Assembly (NCBI GenBank): GCA_039881145.1
Contig: JAYKKI010000090.1
Coordinates: 7,986,501-8,050,500 of the forward strand
Direction: 5' to 3'
Origin: Druceiella hillmani
Lineage: Eukaryota; Arthropoda; Insecta; Lepidoptera; Hepialidae
Length of the DNA: 64,000 bases
Numbering within the stretch: the first letter of the stretch is position 1; each line of letters opens with the position of its first letter. The position numbers and the translations under genes were made by a program. Below are positions 35,590 to 48,735 of the stretch, piece by piece. Under the pieces are notes generated by a model, which saw nothing but the letters and a program-made list of their open reading frames with translations, made no database searches and had not been told where the DNA came from.

Positions 35590-35775
35590 ATTCAGAAAAT
35601 CTTTTCACTCGCTCTGTTGGAAATATTTGTCGTTGCTCGTAACGGATGTGCTCGAACGTAAACGGATTGCACGAAACGTAACGTAAACGGATTGCACGAA
35701 ATCCCAAAGGTTCCGTCTAAGCTAACCTTCGGGTATTTTTCCCGCACAGCTTGCATGGAACAGTCGCGGTACATG
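35590..35775. other. GC-richer patch with a 25-bp-period repeat
   Basis: ACGTAAACGGATTGCACGAA begins at 35656 and again at 35681, and a diverged third version (AACGGATGTGCTCGAACG) precedes them. A 60-codon minus frame crosses it and shows no familiar motif. Its nature is unknown. Confidence 0.4.
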
Positions 35776-36041
35776 AAAACAATGAAATTACAGCCTACAT
35801 TGCTTTCTCAATGAAGTAGCTACCGACAGTAGAAGCAATTTAATCGGGACATACGTCTGAAACTGAAAGCAAGATATAAATTATATTGCAACTTTTTGTT
35901 TTCATTTCAGGGCAAGTTTTAATCCAATTTACTCCTAATACTTCTTTTATATAAAAATCTAAAATATCTAGGGAAAAGTGATATTTCAAGTTCATTGCAC
36001 TATGCTTATAGCTGATATAAATTTAAAGTTTACATATTTTG

Positions 36042-36094
36042 AAAAAATAGCAGGAAAATTTGCATAACCAATGAAAATTTTCCTGCTATTTTTT
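36042..36094. other. Perfect 20-bp hairpin, 13-nt loop
   Basis: AAAAAATAGCAGGAAAATTT (36042-36061) and AAATTTTCCTGCTATTTTTT (36075-36094) are exact reverse complements. The stem holds the non-trivial core TAGCAGGAAAA, so it is not simple AT noise. Confidence 0.8.
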
Positions 36095-37537
36095 TCGATT
36101 ATATTATTAAACTCTTGACAAAAAGTTTTTAAGGAAATTATTACTTATAGCTTCTAGTATATTTGTGATTGAAAAATTAAAGGTAATTCAGGGAAGATAT
36201 TATTTTTGGTAAGGAGAAAATACACATATAATAGATTTTTTAAACCGATAAATCTTCACGGACGAACACTTCTTCCTTCCCAAATTATGCAATAAACCGG
36301 ACTTTGGCGTCTTCTATTAATGTGCATCGTGCTTTTATCTGTTCAAAACCTTATGTTGAGAAAATATATCTCGGTCTTATCTTATTGCTGTTGGAGTTTT
36401 TTTTTACTTATTATATCTTTTTCTATTTCTAAGGGTGATATATTATTAATGCAATAAAATGTTCGTGCTTTAGTTGTACAGGTCTATTTCTTAAAAACTT
36501 CAATATCAGTTATTGCATTTTGGTCAACACATAATGGAAGTGTACATTCACATAATTTAACAACTGATTTAACCACATGTATTTCGTGGAAGCTAATATT
36601 TAAACACATTATACGAACCAAATCTCACCTTTAAGCGAGAATCATAAATGAAGACGGGTCACTTTGATAGTGGTGATATCGTAATCTTAAACATTAAAAT
36701 AATCTCTGTTAATTGATCTTATATCGTTACGGGCATATCACAGGCAACAAAAGTTAATAGTTTAGGATCTCACAATGTAACTCACATCCAATTTGCTAAA
36801 ATTGTTACGAAAGTGAAAATATTAGGGCAATATTAAAAAGTATTCGTTGTAAAAATAGTTTACAGTTTGAAGTTTATAATTGTGATTTTTTTTAAATATG
36901 CCACATCAAACGAATAACCACAATTACCATTATTACCTAGATATATTTTCCCTTTCTACAAAATATTATCTATAAAACCATCGACAGTAGTGGCTTGTGT
37001 CATGACTAGATCATATTAAAAAAGTAATAAAAATATTTATATGGTATTTTACATAATAATTTGTTAATTTCCTTTTTATAAAGCAAAACGCTACGTTTCG
37101 AATCAATAGTTTAAAGAAATATAGTTCCTCCGAAAAATTTTAATTGACGGAAGCCTTTCTTGACAATAGTTGATTCAAATTCCTCATTACTGTTATAAAA
37201 TAACAGTGGTTTAGCAATCACTGGCACGTAAAACATTTAATTATTTCCTATATCCGTACACATACTTTTTTGATTTTAATTAAAAATTAAGTACCACTAT
37301 CAATATACGCAATTTTCGTTAAGTTTTGTTGAATATAACTTTAAATTTTTCAGTTGTATAATTCAAGGGTTGGAAAAATTTGAAAGTTCGGAAATTTAAC
37401 ATTTTGTTCATTCTACTAAATACTATTAAATAATAAATTGAATGTCAATTGGATTCTGCCTTTAGATATATTGCCTATGAAAATTGCTTTCACATTCATG
37501 CGTACGTGCTTACACACAAACTCCAAAGTGATTCGTT

Positions 37538-37680
<143 letters not shown>

Positions 37681-38439
37681 TTACATTTTATGTGAAAACC
37701 CCTTCTTCCATTATTTTATTTAACTCCTTCCTGAATGCTAACCCAACACTTTCACAATTTTGATGAAAGTAAAAATCGATTTACTGTAATTATCCTGAAG
37801 CAAATAAATTCCTCCAGAAATCTAAATGTTTTACCACCACAAATTTTTGAGGTTTTTTTACTGTAATATTTATTTCAAAATCTCCCAAAAGAGATTGCTA
37901 AGGACTTGAGCATCCCGAAAACGGACCAAGTAACTACCTCAACACGATAGTGTAAGAAATTTTAGCCAATAAGATATAGATTTTATTTTAAGGACCGATA
38001 TTTTTTGTAAAGCTAACAAAATTTGTAAACGACACTGTGATCTTGGTGGTAGTTATAGTTGACACCATTTTAATAAACATCTCATATTCAAAATTTGTTA
38101 AAAAAATAGGTCGCTGGTAGTCGCTAATAATAATTAGATATTTTTATTTCACGTATACACCTCATAGCAAATACAGTAAACACAGAGTCTGATTACATAG
38201 TTTATATAAATACATAGAGAATATTTTTTACAATTTATTTGGCGACACCTCTTTGTAAAAACACAGTATCTATTCTTCATCTGTTTACTATGTGTTAAAA
38301 GTATCATGTCCTAATTATCGCTTTACTATATCCATGTTTACAAATTGAAAATCTTAAACATAAAATAATTATCCTAATTACAATTCTACTCTGGGCAGGA
38401 AGCATATTTTAAAAATGAATCGCAAGTTAATTAGAGCAA

Positions 38440-38700
38440 TATGCACGTGGGATACGAAATACCGCCGCCATAGTTGCTTCAATATTGGCACGATCATGCA
38501 AAAAGCAAACGTCGACCAGCACGATACATTTCTGTTTAATTCAATGCAACGTGAGCGGAAAACGTAGCGTCAATGCAGCGATGGCGAAACTCTTATCGGC
38601 GCCGTTAAACAATACAACTGGAACGAGAGGAGAGACACGTGAAATAAGGAAAACAGGTCGTGGAAAATCGTAGCAACCGCATGGTGAACACATTCGTAGC
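38440..38700. other. GC-rich patch with two CACGTG sites
   Basis: About 260 bp is clearly richer in G+C than its flanks, with E-box CACGTG at 38444-38449 and 38636-38641. Strings such as ATACCGCCGCCATAGTTGC and TCTTATCGGCGCCGTTAAAC are not simple repeats. A 62-codon + frame (38485-38673) has no familiar motif. A regulatory module or an unrecognised exon are both possible. Confidence 0.35.
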
Positions 38701-41700
38701 AAAAAACAGAATTGGACCTAGGTTCGCTTAATGTATAACTTTCTCATCTAGAATTATTGTAAAATATTAGTTGGAAAAGTCTTTATTCCTTTTCACCAAA
38801 ATATTTAAAAAAATGGTTTTTTCTTTAACTCCTGCGGTAAATATGTTCTTAATATAAAGAAGTGTCAAATATTGATCGCATATTTTAGTCAAATGGTTAT
38901 AGATTTTAGAAAAGCTCAGTATTTAATTCAACAAAATCAATATATTGGATTCAGCCGAGGAGATGGGAACACTTATTTCATTTAATAAAATCGTTTTCCT
39001 GCGTAAGTCAAACAATTAGAGCGTAAAAAACTCACCCAAGGTTTAATGAACGATAATTATCTATGGATCATAAATTTAGAAAACCCGATAAAAATGAATT
39101 TTTGCTAACATAATTTTTTAATTGTTTCCAGCAGGAGAAGAAGTAACAAATATATTTGAATTAACAATAATTTTTGTATTATTAATAGTCGAATATAGCG
39201 CCATTGAAAATGTATCTTGTGATGACGAACACAAATATTAAAGTATTTTCGCCACCTGTAAATTTAGATAAGTTAGACTTACTAGGTTTCCAAATTTACG
39301 TTCTCTACATTGAACTGCTACATGCTTTCTATTTCGGACAATATACGTATTGCAGCTTCAAAGAATTAGTAGTTCTCAAACACAAAGAAATGAATATCGA
39401 ATATCTTGTAGTCACTCTTTCGGCTGCGCTATTCCTATAAAATATTCTAAAACTCTTAGACTTGTCATTAATTTTTACATCGAATAAATTTTTTTTAAAT
39501 TATCTAAATAATCAAAACATTACCCTACGTCAAAAACAGGTCAGTACATTTTTGGAATTGTTTTTATTTTAGCACCATAAAGTATTATACCTATTTTCTG
39601 TAATAGTCTCATTCAACAGGCAAAAAGAAACAATGTTTCATCTTAAAGAGTTACTTGCCTATAAAATATTTCAATTGAATATCTACACTACATATTTACT
39701 TATGACGACTATAGCTTTACCTATGCTGGATGCATGCAACGTTGGTTATTTTCCACTTGATTGCAAATTGACGAGAAGTTTCCATAATTTAATTTTTATG
39801 CTTTATCCTCATTCTGACTTAATGCTTCTTTTTCGATCATTCTCATACAAAAATATATTTTTTCTAATATTTGTATAAGTGATTAAAGTTCGGCCCTAAA
39901 TGAAACTATGATAAAAAATCCAATAAGTAGTAAAAAATATAATTTATTAATAATTTAACAGAAATGCCATATAAAATTAAATGTTTGATATTTTGCGCAT
40001 ATGGAATAGCCTGGAGCAAATTTTACGAATTCCACTTACATTTAAGATCTTTTATATATTATTATAATGCAATTGCAATATAATTAAAAATACACGAACA
40101 TACAAAATAAATTTCTCCTTTAAAAATTAGGAAACTCATTGAATTTAAGGTGACGTAAAACTGTGTTTGAATTACTATATTTCTAGAATTATCAAAAACA
40201 ATTTTCTTGAATTGTAATAGACTAACTATAGGACTTGCAAATGATAGACAGCATAACCAAGCCCATTCGTACTTTACTAATTTCCACCGGAGCGAAGTGA
40301 ATTTTTTACAAAATTAAACTGCTTCGCTGAAATATAAACTTCCAAACAATAACAACGCTGGCATTTGGCGACGATCACAAAGCTCGCCCCAGTGTCGTAA
40401 AAATAGTATGAATGCAACATATTTTCACAGTTTTAATTGTAAAACTTTCAAAAGCTTCTGCTACTTGAATCGTTTGTTGCTATTGAAATCGCTTTTTGCT
40501 ACAATATATGGACATATATTGGACTGGCAAAAATGCATGTGGATCGATTGAATTTTTACACTGAGTAAAGGTGCATTACATTTTTCAACTGTAGTGTCGA
40601 TTTTATTTTGACGGTAAGACATAGTAACAGTTTCAAACATATAGTTCAACAAAGACATAATTTAATGCAGTGTATTTATTGCAATAAGATAACTTCATCG
40701 GAATAAGGTAAAGAGTTTAACAATTTTTACTTTTTCATTAGGAGTTTAATAATTTTTAACTTTTTAATATTCGAATTAATAAAACATGAAAGAATGGATT
40801 GAAATAGTGTTAGAAAAAAATAATATATATCAGCACTTGAAATATATTTGTGTGATATGCGTAATAATATATTTATGTAAAAATTTTATGTATAAATAAG
40901 TAACTTTTAAGCGGATCCTTAAAAGTTACTTATTTATTTGTAAACAAACATATGTTTGCTCAACCGTCCAAACTTTCGAATTTATTTTATTAGTTTTAAT
41001 ATGTTTATCATGCACTTCAAATGAAAATTGTTTCAATGAAGATTGTTTTGTATCAGTTTGTCTCTAAAATAGAATTTATAATCTGGCATATAAACATTTG
41101 TATGTCAACATAGTAAGATTAATTTATCTGTTTAAAATATTATTATACTGAAAATTTGGACTGAAAAGGTTTAGAAATGAATAGAGCTTTTGATAAACTT
41201 TAATAACTTTAGGTCATTTTATCTATTACAAATGTTATATTTTTTTCTCGAGTTTAATATAGTACTCATTACAATATTACTCAAAATGTTTTGGGGCCCG
41301 ATGGGAAGAGGAAGTAATAGGTAAAAATTAAAAAAAAAATGGCAAATATTGTGACAAAAAAAAATCTGTTTTGAAAAAATTACAACTTAACATTGAAAAT
41401 GGCTGAGTTGCCTAAAATGAATAGAATTGGAGAAATAGACATGATATCTTATTATATACTTGTGTTCGCCTTCAAGTTCAGAATGGGTGGATTTTCCTAA
41501 GTATCAAAAAATATGTTTTTTTTATTAATTTTCATTTATCTTCAAGATACCACCAAATGTAAGCAAAATTTTATAATGGCAAATTTACGCTAAAAAACAG
41601 AATAAAAGGAAACAAACAATCAAACTTTCACGCTTATAATCTTATTTACATTAAAATAATGTTTTTGTAATTTAGCAAATTTTTACTAAAATTATAGGTA

Positions 41701-42175
41701 AGCCCCTAAGGATGAATATATGTGGTTAAGATCGTCTACTGTTTTTTGTGACAAAGTAACAATACGTGTAAGAATCTCGTCAAAAAGCAAGTACTCAAAA
41801 ACGTAACTTTAATTAAAATAACATCATTCAAGTTTGAAAGAAAATTTCTGTTCTTTTCTATTTTATTGCGAACAAATATAAATTTCACCTCAGGTGAACA
41901 AAAGTATTCTTTACAAGCTCACTCAATAAACTTCTTCCATTTTTGGACTTAGCTTGAACGCATTATTCAAAAAAGTGACCCTAAAACTTTTAAGCTTCTT
42001 TTTATTATACCTGATATTTTATTCTTATCTCTATAAGTTCTTTAATTCATACAACATGTATTTTTAATTAATTTGTTTTTCCCAATCTCTTATATGTAAG
42101 CGATAATAAAATATAATCAATAATCTATTTCCATATGTAATCATTTAATTACGCAAGGTTAGTATCGTTTCGTAT
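38701..42175. other. Gene-free AT-rich DNA
   Basis: No gene is recognised. Open frames at 39204-39440 and 39633-39878 lack motifs. The only distinct structure is the hairpin at 40892-40937. Confidence 0.5.
40892..40937. other. Perfect 20-bp hairpin, 6-nt loop
   Basis: ATAAATAAGTAACTTTTAAG (40892-40911) and CTTAAAAGTTACTTATTTAT (40918-40937) are exact reverse complements separated by CGGATC. Confidence 0.85.
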
Positions 42176-42179
42176 CTTT

Positions 42180-43030
42180 TTTGGTGTTCCGTAGCTAAAC
42201 TAGGAACAATTTATAGTTTCGCCATATCGGTATGCTTATATGTCCATCCACCTGTATGTTATAACCGTTTTATTCGCAGACTATTAGTGTTATAAAGTCG
42301 AAATTTGACACCGTGTATTTATTAATAATTTCTACAAAGTTATGAAATAACACATTCAAAACAATTTTTAGAGTACTTTGTAAAATGGAGTATTTTTTGC
42401 ATACCATTTTGTCGTAAGGTATCATTTAGTAGGTTTTTTTTAAAATAAAGGTGTATGTCATGAACAGTTTTTCCGTACAGAAATCTATTTAGGGAACATT
42501 AAGTTTTAAACTGGACATTTTCATTGAATTTACGTTTCCCACCACCTACGAGCTTAACTTCTATTTTTGAATATCTGAGAATTAGGCATTCAGAATAATA
42601 TTACATATAACAAAATGAACAGGAAAATGATCACAGCTAAGTAGACTTAGTTTATGAGAAAAAGTCAACCATCTCATGACATGAAAAATACATTAGGTTT
42701 CCGTGTAAATTTCAGAGAAACTCCTTGCATTGACTTAAATCTATTGCAAAAAAACTTTGCATTTTTAAATATATATTTATTATGTCTGTACTAGACAATA
42801 AATTTATATATGCACATGGTGAGAAATAATATTCTTCAGATGTGTACCATATTCACTGCCTGTGAAAGTTTAAGTAGTCAATAAATTCAAGTTGTTAAGA
42901 AGCAATATGTATTTTTAAATAGTTGAATAGAAACACTATGTAACTTAAATGTTTATGAGTATCTAAACGTGAACGAAAACCTCATAATGCGAGTTCCACT
43001 CTTACTTGAGATGTTTTTATCACTTTGTTT
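42180..43030 (+). repeat. Dispersed-family copy, diverged and expanded
   Basis: It starts GTTCCGTAGCTAAACTAGG. An interior string AAGGTATCATTTAGTAGG occurs at 42,416, and a tail CCTCATAATGCGAGTTCCAC at 42,979. The order is that of the 43,725 copy, but the span is about 850 bp, so it may be two overlapping copies or one copy with insertions. Confidence 0.4.
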
Positions 43031-43724
43031 CAGATATATACTTTTGGGTAAATTTAATCTTACTAAATAACAAAAAATAAAAAACTGTGTTTAGGAACCT
43101 CGCAAAACATAGATCAACTCGTCATAATTTTATTAATGACATTTAATTATAAAATTCACTACGTTTTGTTCAATATTTTTATCATCTAATTATTTTCCTC
43201 TTTTTTTTAATGTTAATACAAAAATTGATGAGGAATAATTTCATGCCTTTATCTTCATATAACCCTGGCTTATCTCAATTCATGGGTCAACTTGTTAACA
43301 CCCTTCTATTAGCATGACCTGTAACATCCTGACATTGTAATTAAATCTACTATCTGTAATTTAATCTACGACTCACTTTTCATCCACTTTTAATGGGAGT
43401 ATAAATTTGAAACTTTACAAATTCGTGCAATTCTGATGACAATACACTGGTATACAATATATAATATACGGTACCATCAAGCTGATATGATGAGATAGGA
43501 CGGATACAGACATGGTTATTTCTCAATGGTTAACAATAATCCTTGACTTGCTGTAATTGTAACCGGGACGATCCGATGGTAGAGGAGAAAATAATTAGGA
43601 GAAGATAATTACGGATAATTAAGAGGTAATAATGGGAACTTTTCTATATATAATAGTAATTCTATCGAGTTTGGGCTAGTTTGATTTATCTCGATGATTT
43701 TTTTAGTTACGAAAACGTACTTTT

Positions 43725-44225
43725 AAGGTTCCGTACCACAAAAAAAGAAATGGAACCGTTATAAGATCACTCACGTGTCCTTCTGTTCATCTGTTACAGC
43801 CGATTTTCCCCGAAATTGCTTGACGTGGAAACTTGATACAGTAAGAAAACGTATTACCGCGTAAACATCTCAATAGCTATTCCCTAAAAACATTGCGGAA
43901 ATTTTAAGAGGGGGGGGGGAGACAAAGTAAGTCACTAAACATTTTTTATTTAATTATTTATATAGTTATTTTTGAAATGGTGTTATTAGAAGCCTGCGTA
44001 AAAGTTTTAGGAAAGCTATAGCGATTATCATAGATCCCATAACTTTTCAAAATATACTTCATATTTTTACAGCTTTGAAAATATGGTAGATAATACCTTA
44101 ATATTTTAAAAAATTAATATTTGCAAGTGATTGTATATAAAAATATTATTTACCCTCACATTTTTGTAAGGATCGAAATGTTTTCGAATCCATCACATTG
44201 CGAGTTTTGCTCATGTTTGATAAAT
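43725..44225 (+). repeat. Full-length copy of the dispersed repeat family
   Basis: In order it contains AAGGTTCCGTACCAC, AAATGGAACCGTTATAAGAT, CTTCTGTTCATCTGTTACAG, AAATTGCTTGACGTGGAAAC, a run of ten G (43910-43919), GAAGCCTGCGTAAAAGTTTT, GCTATAGCGATTATCATAGA, and the end CATCACATTGCGAGTTTTGC. It has no open frame of note and is about 500 bp. From memory, repeats with this pattern are abundant in Lepidoptera; whether it is a non-autonomous DNA transposon or a Helitron-type piece is not decided here. Confidence 0.6.
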
Positions 44226-44764
44226 TTCTTTACTTTTTCTAAAACTCCAAATGTTTTCAAATAACTTTTGACAATAAAATTTTCAGAAAACGAACGCAAT
44301 CGTAGATAGTAAGTTTTAATTCGTGTGTAAAACTTTAAGTAACTATACTAATTTGTGGCATTTTTGTTAAATATCACGCGTGGATGAAACGCATTGAATT
44401 GTTAAAAAATGCAGTTTTAAAAATTCGGATCTGTTGAGTAAAATTATACTCAATTAAGCTATAAGTTATTATCACTTCACGTTTCGCATCAATGATAAAA
44501 CAATTTTATCACGATACCGACCGTCCAATAAGGGTTTACGGTTAATGGTAAGCGAAATATAATGATAAAACCATGTTTGGAAAGTGCTAAATCCAGAGAC
44601 ACTCACAGCACAATATTGATTTCCGCGTTCATCTAAAAGATATGACTACTGGGAACCAGAAGAGTAGTCGTTATAATCAAAACCGATATTAATTTATTAG
44701 TCATTTCGGTCTCTGTACCATATATCCTGTACTATTGCCTTTTCTTAATATTTTTAACATTTTT

Positions 44765-44880
44765 ATTTCTCAATGCCTCAAAAAAAAGAAAAAACGGAAA
44801 CTTTATTAAAGTACCTCAAATGCCTGTCTGTCGTTGAGGAAACTTGACATTTAGCACAGCACTAAAGCATATAAAACAGC
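44765..44880 (+). repeat. Dispersed-family 5' piece
   Basis: AAAAAACGGAAACTTTATTA is followed by ATGCCTGTCTGTCGTTGAGG and AACTTGACATTTAGCACAG, the same order as in the family's first 150 bp. Confidence 0.5.
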
Positions 44881-46230
44881 ACATATTTTAATAGCTATCT
44901 CTCGAGTATAATAATATGAAAATGAGGGTGGAGGCAAATCATGCACTCAAAAAACTACCTTATTTTTCCACATGGTTTAAAAAGGGCTGATTATAGGCAT
45001 CTGAAAAATATGCTTTTAATTATATGCGTCTTGATTTTTTTATATAATTTTAGGTAGTAATATCTTCTGAAAAGTTACTTTAAAAATATGTCTTCCCAAC
45101 TTATTTACGTTAAGTATTACTAAATACTTATGGCACTAGGAAGCCCACGTTAATATAAAAGGTATGGAAACCCCAGCACCTAAAACAGACTCGAACGTGG
45201 CCGATGTTTTTTTTTTATTTTACTTATAATTGTATGTAACTTTTAAATTAATTCTATGTTATTCTTTATAATTGAGAACAGTTGAATTCTTATATTTGAC
45301 TACAATTTCTTCAAGCTTTATATTAAACAATTCATAAACTTTTTGTAGCCTAAATTTTCTCATCAATTATCCTGTTAATATTTGAAATAATAACATTGAT
45401 TATTTTGTCGGGAATATTTGTATCCTGTTACTTTACGTATCAGTGATGTTATCTCCGTGTCACAAAATAATATTAAAATAAATCTTGATAAAAAACTTTT
45501 AGCTAACAAATTAATTCACAAAAAGCTCGAGTACCGAGTGGTTAAGCACTATATCAAACATGATAAAAAGTCCATTTATATTATTTGCACCAAAACTCAT
45601 GTTTTATTTATTCATTGGTTATTTATTTTACACAGTATATCCTTATTTAACTTACCATTTTTTTCTAATATGTGAGTTTTTTTCGAAAATACCATATATC
45701 AGACAAACCACATAAAAATATTAGTGTACAATAAAAACAAACATAAAAACATGGTAATAAAAATGAACCGGCCTTGATCATCCCAAATGTTTCGCGATCT
45801 TGATAAGAACGGAACAATAAGTCGAGATTAGGCAATACCTACAAGACGCGTTAAGTAAATGAAGCACGCGGATAATTGAGGAATACAAAAGGATATTGGT
45901 ACGTGCCTGCGGAGTATCAAATGTAGGATGTTTTTATACTCAGCACTACCAGTCCGCTACAAAAAAACGATACTCATCCCAACACTGGTGTATTTTTAAA
46001 GTAATCTGTTAACATTATGGATAAATGTAGAGTTAAGTGTAAAATTCTCCTTCCTTGCAGATAGTTACATCTGACTGGGCCAAAAATGTAATATTTATCC
46101 CGACAATTTTGTTTTTGTATGAATAATCCAAAGAGGAAATTTTCCTCAACACGCAAGGCTGATTAAAATGAGTATACGACAAAAAAATGTTCAATGTTGA
46201 GAAAGTAACTCGAAAATGTTTTTATATCTT

Positions 46231-46340
46231 AGGTTCCGTATAGAAACAAAACCCTTATAATTTGGTCGTGTACTTCCGTCTATTCGATCCCCTTATCAAA
46301 GGCTCGTTATTTTTACAGTTTTGAATTGCGTGAATGAAAT
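46231..46340 (+). repeat. Dispersed-family 5' piece
   Basis: AGGTTCCGTATAGAAACAAA is followed by ACCCTTATAATTTGGTCGTG and TTCCGTCTATTCG. A further decayed piece lies at about 46,880-46,960 (CATCCGTTTGTCTACCAGTT, then ACAGCTGCTTTCTCTCAG). Confidence 0.55.
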
Positions 46341-47714
46341 TTTGCAATTATATGCTTCATAAAATAAGAGCAAACTTTTTTATAGATCCCACTGAATGGG
46401 GATCATTATAAAAAAGAGCTTTTGAATTGTAATTTAGTTTTTGTTAATTAGTTTTCATATATAATCACTGTTATTGACGTGTAATGAGTCAATATTTTCC
46501 TCATCTTTTGACTTTTTAACTATAAAGTTGAAAAATCTGAAAAAGCAAACTTGATTCTATGACTTGACTATCATTTTGAAATAACTATTTTGGTTAACTT
46601 GCATCAAGAATTACATAAAATATAAACAACTATAAAATCATATTCGTGCGCATTCTATTACCTTACTATGCAATCATAAGTACACTTACACAGTGTAAAT
46701 CAATTTTACCACTATTATGCAATCATTGAGGTCATTGATATTTAGATTAGATTATTTAACAGTATTATGCAATACCGTTTATTGCAATTTAAAATTTTAA
46801 TTAGTTTTTTTTTTATTAGGGTTAAACTAGTTTTTTTCTGGAATTTTCAGGTATCTATATTAAAATAGGATAAACATTACGCATCCGTTTGTCTACCAGT
46901 TACAGCTGCTTTCTCTCAGAAAGTATCTTTACGTAGTATAATAATATTTGGCATAGTTATGGTATAGATTATTTATCTGCATATTTTTCATTAATGGTGA
47001 TTAAAAAATACTTGTTCCAGAATTTTGAACGAATAAAATACTGTACCAAAACCATTTTTTTTCGGTTGTGTGAAATGTTATGTGACAAGACAAGTTAAAG
47101 ATTCTAAAATGATTTTGTTACAGAACTTAATACAAAAGAATTATTGAGCTGTTGCTGAAAATATCTACAGAAAACATGGTATTTTCCCGACTCTTTGCCT
47201 ATTTGCGGAATTGCTAAAATTATGAAAATAAAACAAGTATTGCAATAAGTTTACCAAAAGTGTACTGAAAAACTGTTCTAATTATTCCAGCTAGGACTAT
47301 GTTTTGAGAAATTGACAATATTTTTTTAGTCTGCGAAATGCGCCGGGTTACGGATTAGCACTACGTGAAAATAATTAATTTATATAAATATTTTAGCAGT
47401 AAAAGAAATAGTGTGCGCTTAGATTATATACTGTTATATGTATTTAAATATGTATAGTATTATGATAGCATAGTTAACGAAACTATTGAAATAAAATAAA
47501 AAACAATGCAAGTCGCACTAGAAATAAGTCACGCCGTACCCTCTTAACAAACGTCACTGCTACTCCAAGCTATTTGAAATATCATTTGAAGACTTATATT
47601 CAATTCTTTTCGTAGTGCTCGTATTATGGGGGATTTAGTTTCCACTACAATTTTTAAAACTCACATAAAAGAATTAAAAATTCCTTAATTTTTATCTTCG
47701 AATTTATTATCGTT

Positions 47715-47741
47715 TAATTTAAATGTGATTCATTTAAATTA
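47715..47741. other. 11-bp hairpin
   Basis: TAATTTAAATG and CATTTAAATTA flank the loop TGATT. It is AT-rich and could be chance. Confidence 0.4.
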
Positions 47742-47822
47742 TTTCTCGGGTCATCAAATATTTAGTCTTCATAAAATTTTTTTATGGACTGAAAACTTTT
47801 TATCTTTTTTGTTGTGTTTTTA

Positions 47823-47891
47823 ACCCTTCGAGTGCAAAAGAATAGAGTTTAAAAGACAGAAAAACCCTTCAAGTTCAAACGAATAGAGTTT
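47823..47891 (+). repeat. Two-copy tandem repeat, 41-bp period
   Basis: ACCCTTCGAGTGCAAAAGAA followed by TAGAGTTT starts at 47823. A second version, ACCCTTCAAGTTCAAACGAA then TAGAGTTT, starts at 47864. Confidence 0.7.
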
Positions 47892-48668
47892 CAATTCACC
47901 AAAGACTTAATGATCACATAAATTTTCATCCAGAAAAGCAATTTTTTTCTTTTTAAATTTATACTATTATTTTAATAGTAAGTTGTAACGCTTAATTTTA
48001 GGATAATTATAAAAATTGCATTTATTGAAGACTTTTCCTTTATAAACAGGGAATTATTTTTCGCATTGTTTACTATTTCTTATACTCATAATTATATTCG
48101 AATGCTACAAATGCTTCGATTATGCTATAGCTACATTTCTTTTGAAGTTGAATACTAGTTTATCAACATGGCGCGCTCATCAGTGTTACGTAAAAGTAAC
48201 CTGTGATCGAAGAGTCAAAGAGTATTAATAAATTTGTCGAATGTATGTGCAATATACCAAGATTGGAACTTGCAATATTTCTGATAAAAATGGTCCAAAC
48301 TTGTCACAGTTTGCATTAGTCATTTCTACATATTCTATCGTAAATCTCTGCATTTTCAATCTCAGGAAAATTGATCATGTTTCTGATTACAAGGCGCTGC
48401 CTAATTTATTAGATATTCCAGCACAATTTCTACATTCTCTATTTTTTCTTTAATGTACTGTAATATTCTCGTAGCCCTGATTATCTTAGGTCTAGGTTCT
48501 TTGCCTTAGATAGGCATGGCCTTAAACTTTGCTCTGAAAAGCTCTTTACTTTACTTGTGCCTTAACACGATACCTAATTCTTTGAATATTTCTTTACTCT
48601 TTATGCTCCGTCCCTAATATGTTTCCTCCCAAGTGGTTCCTCCTAAATTCAATCCATCTCCTATATTA

Positions 48669-48669
48669 A

Positions 48670-48727
<58 letters not shown>

Positions 48728-48735
48728 GTATATAC
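48669..48735. repeat. (TA)n microsatellite
   Basis: TA dinucleotides interrupted by single TG steps. Open frames over it that read as Y-I repeats are artefacts. Confidence 0.95.

Larger units (their letters stand above)
44226..48660. other. Gene-free AT-rich DNA with repeat pieces
   Basis: No gene is recognised. More pieces of the dispersed family, an 11-bp hairpin at 47715-47741 and a tandem repeat at 47823-47891 are listed separately. Confidence 0.5.
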
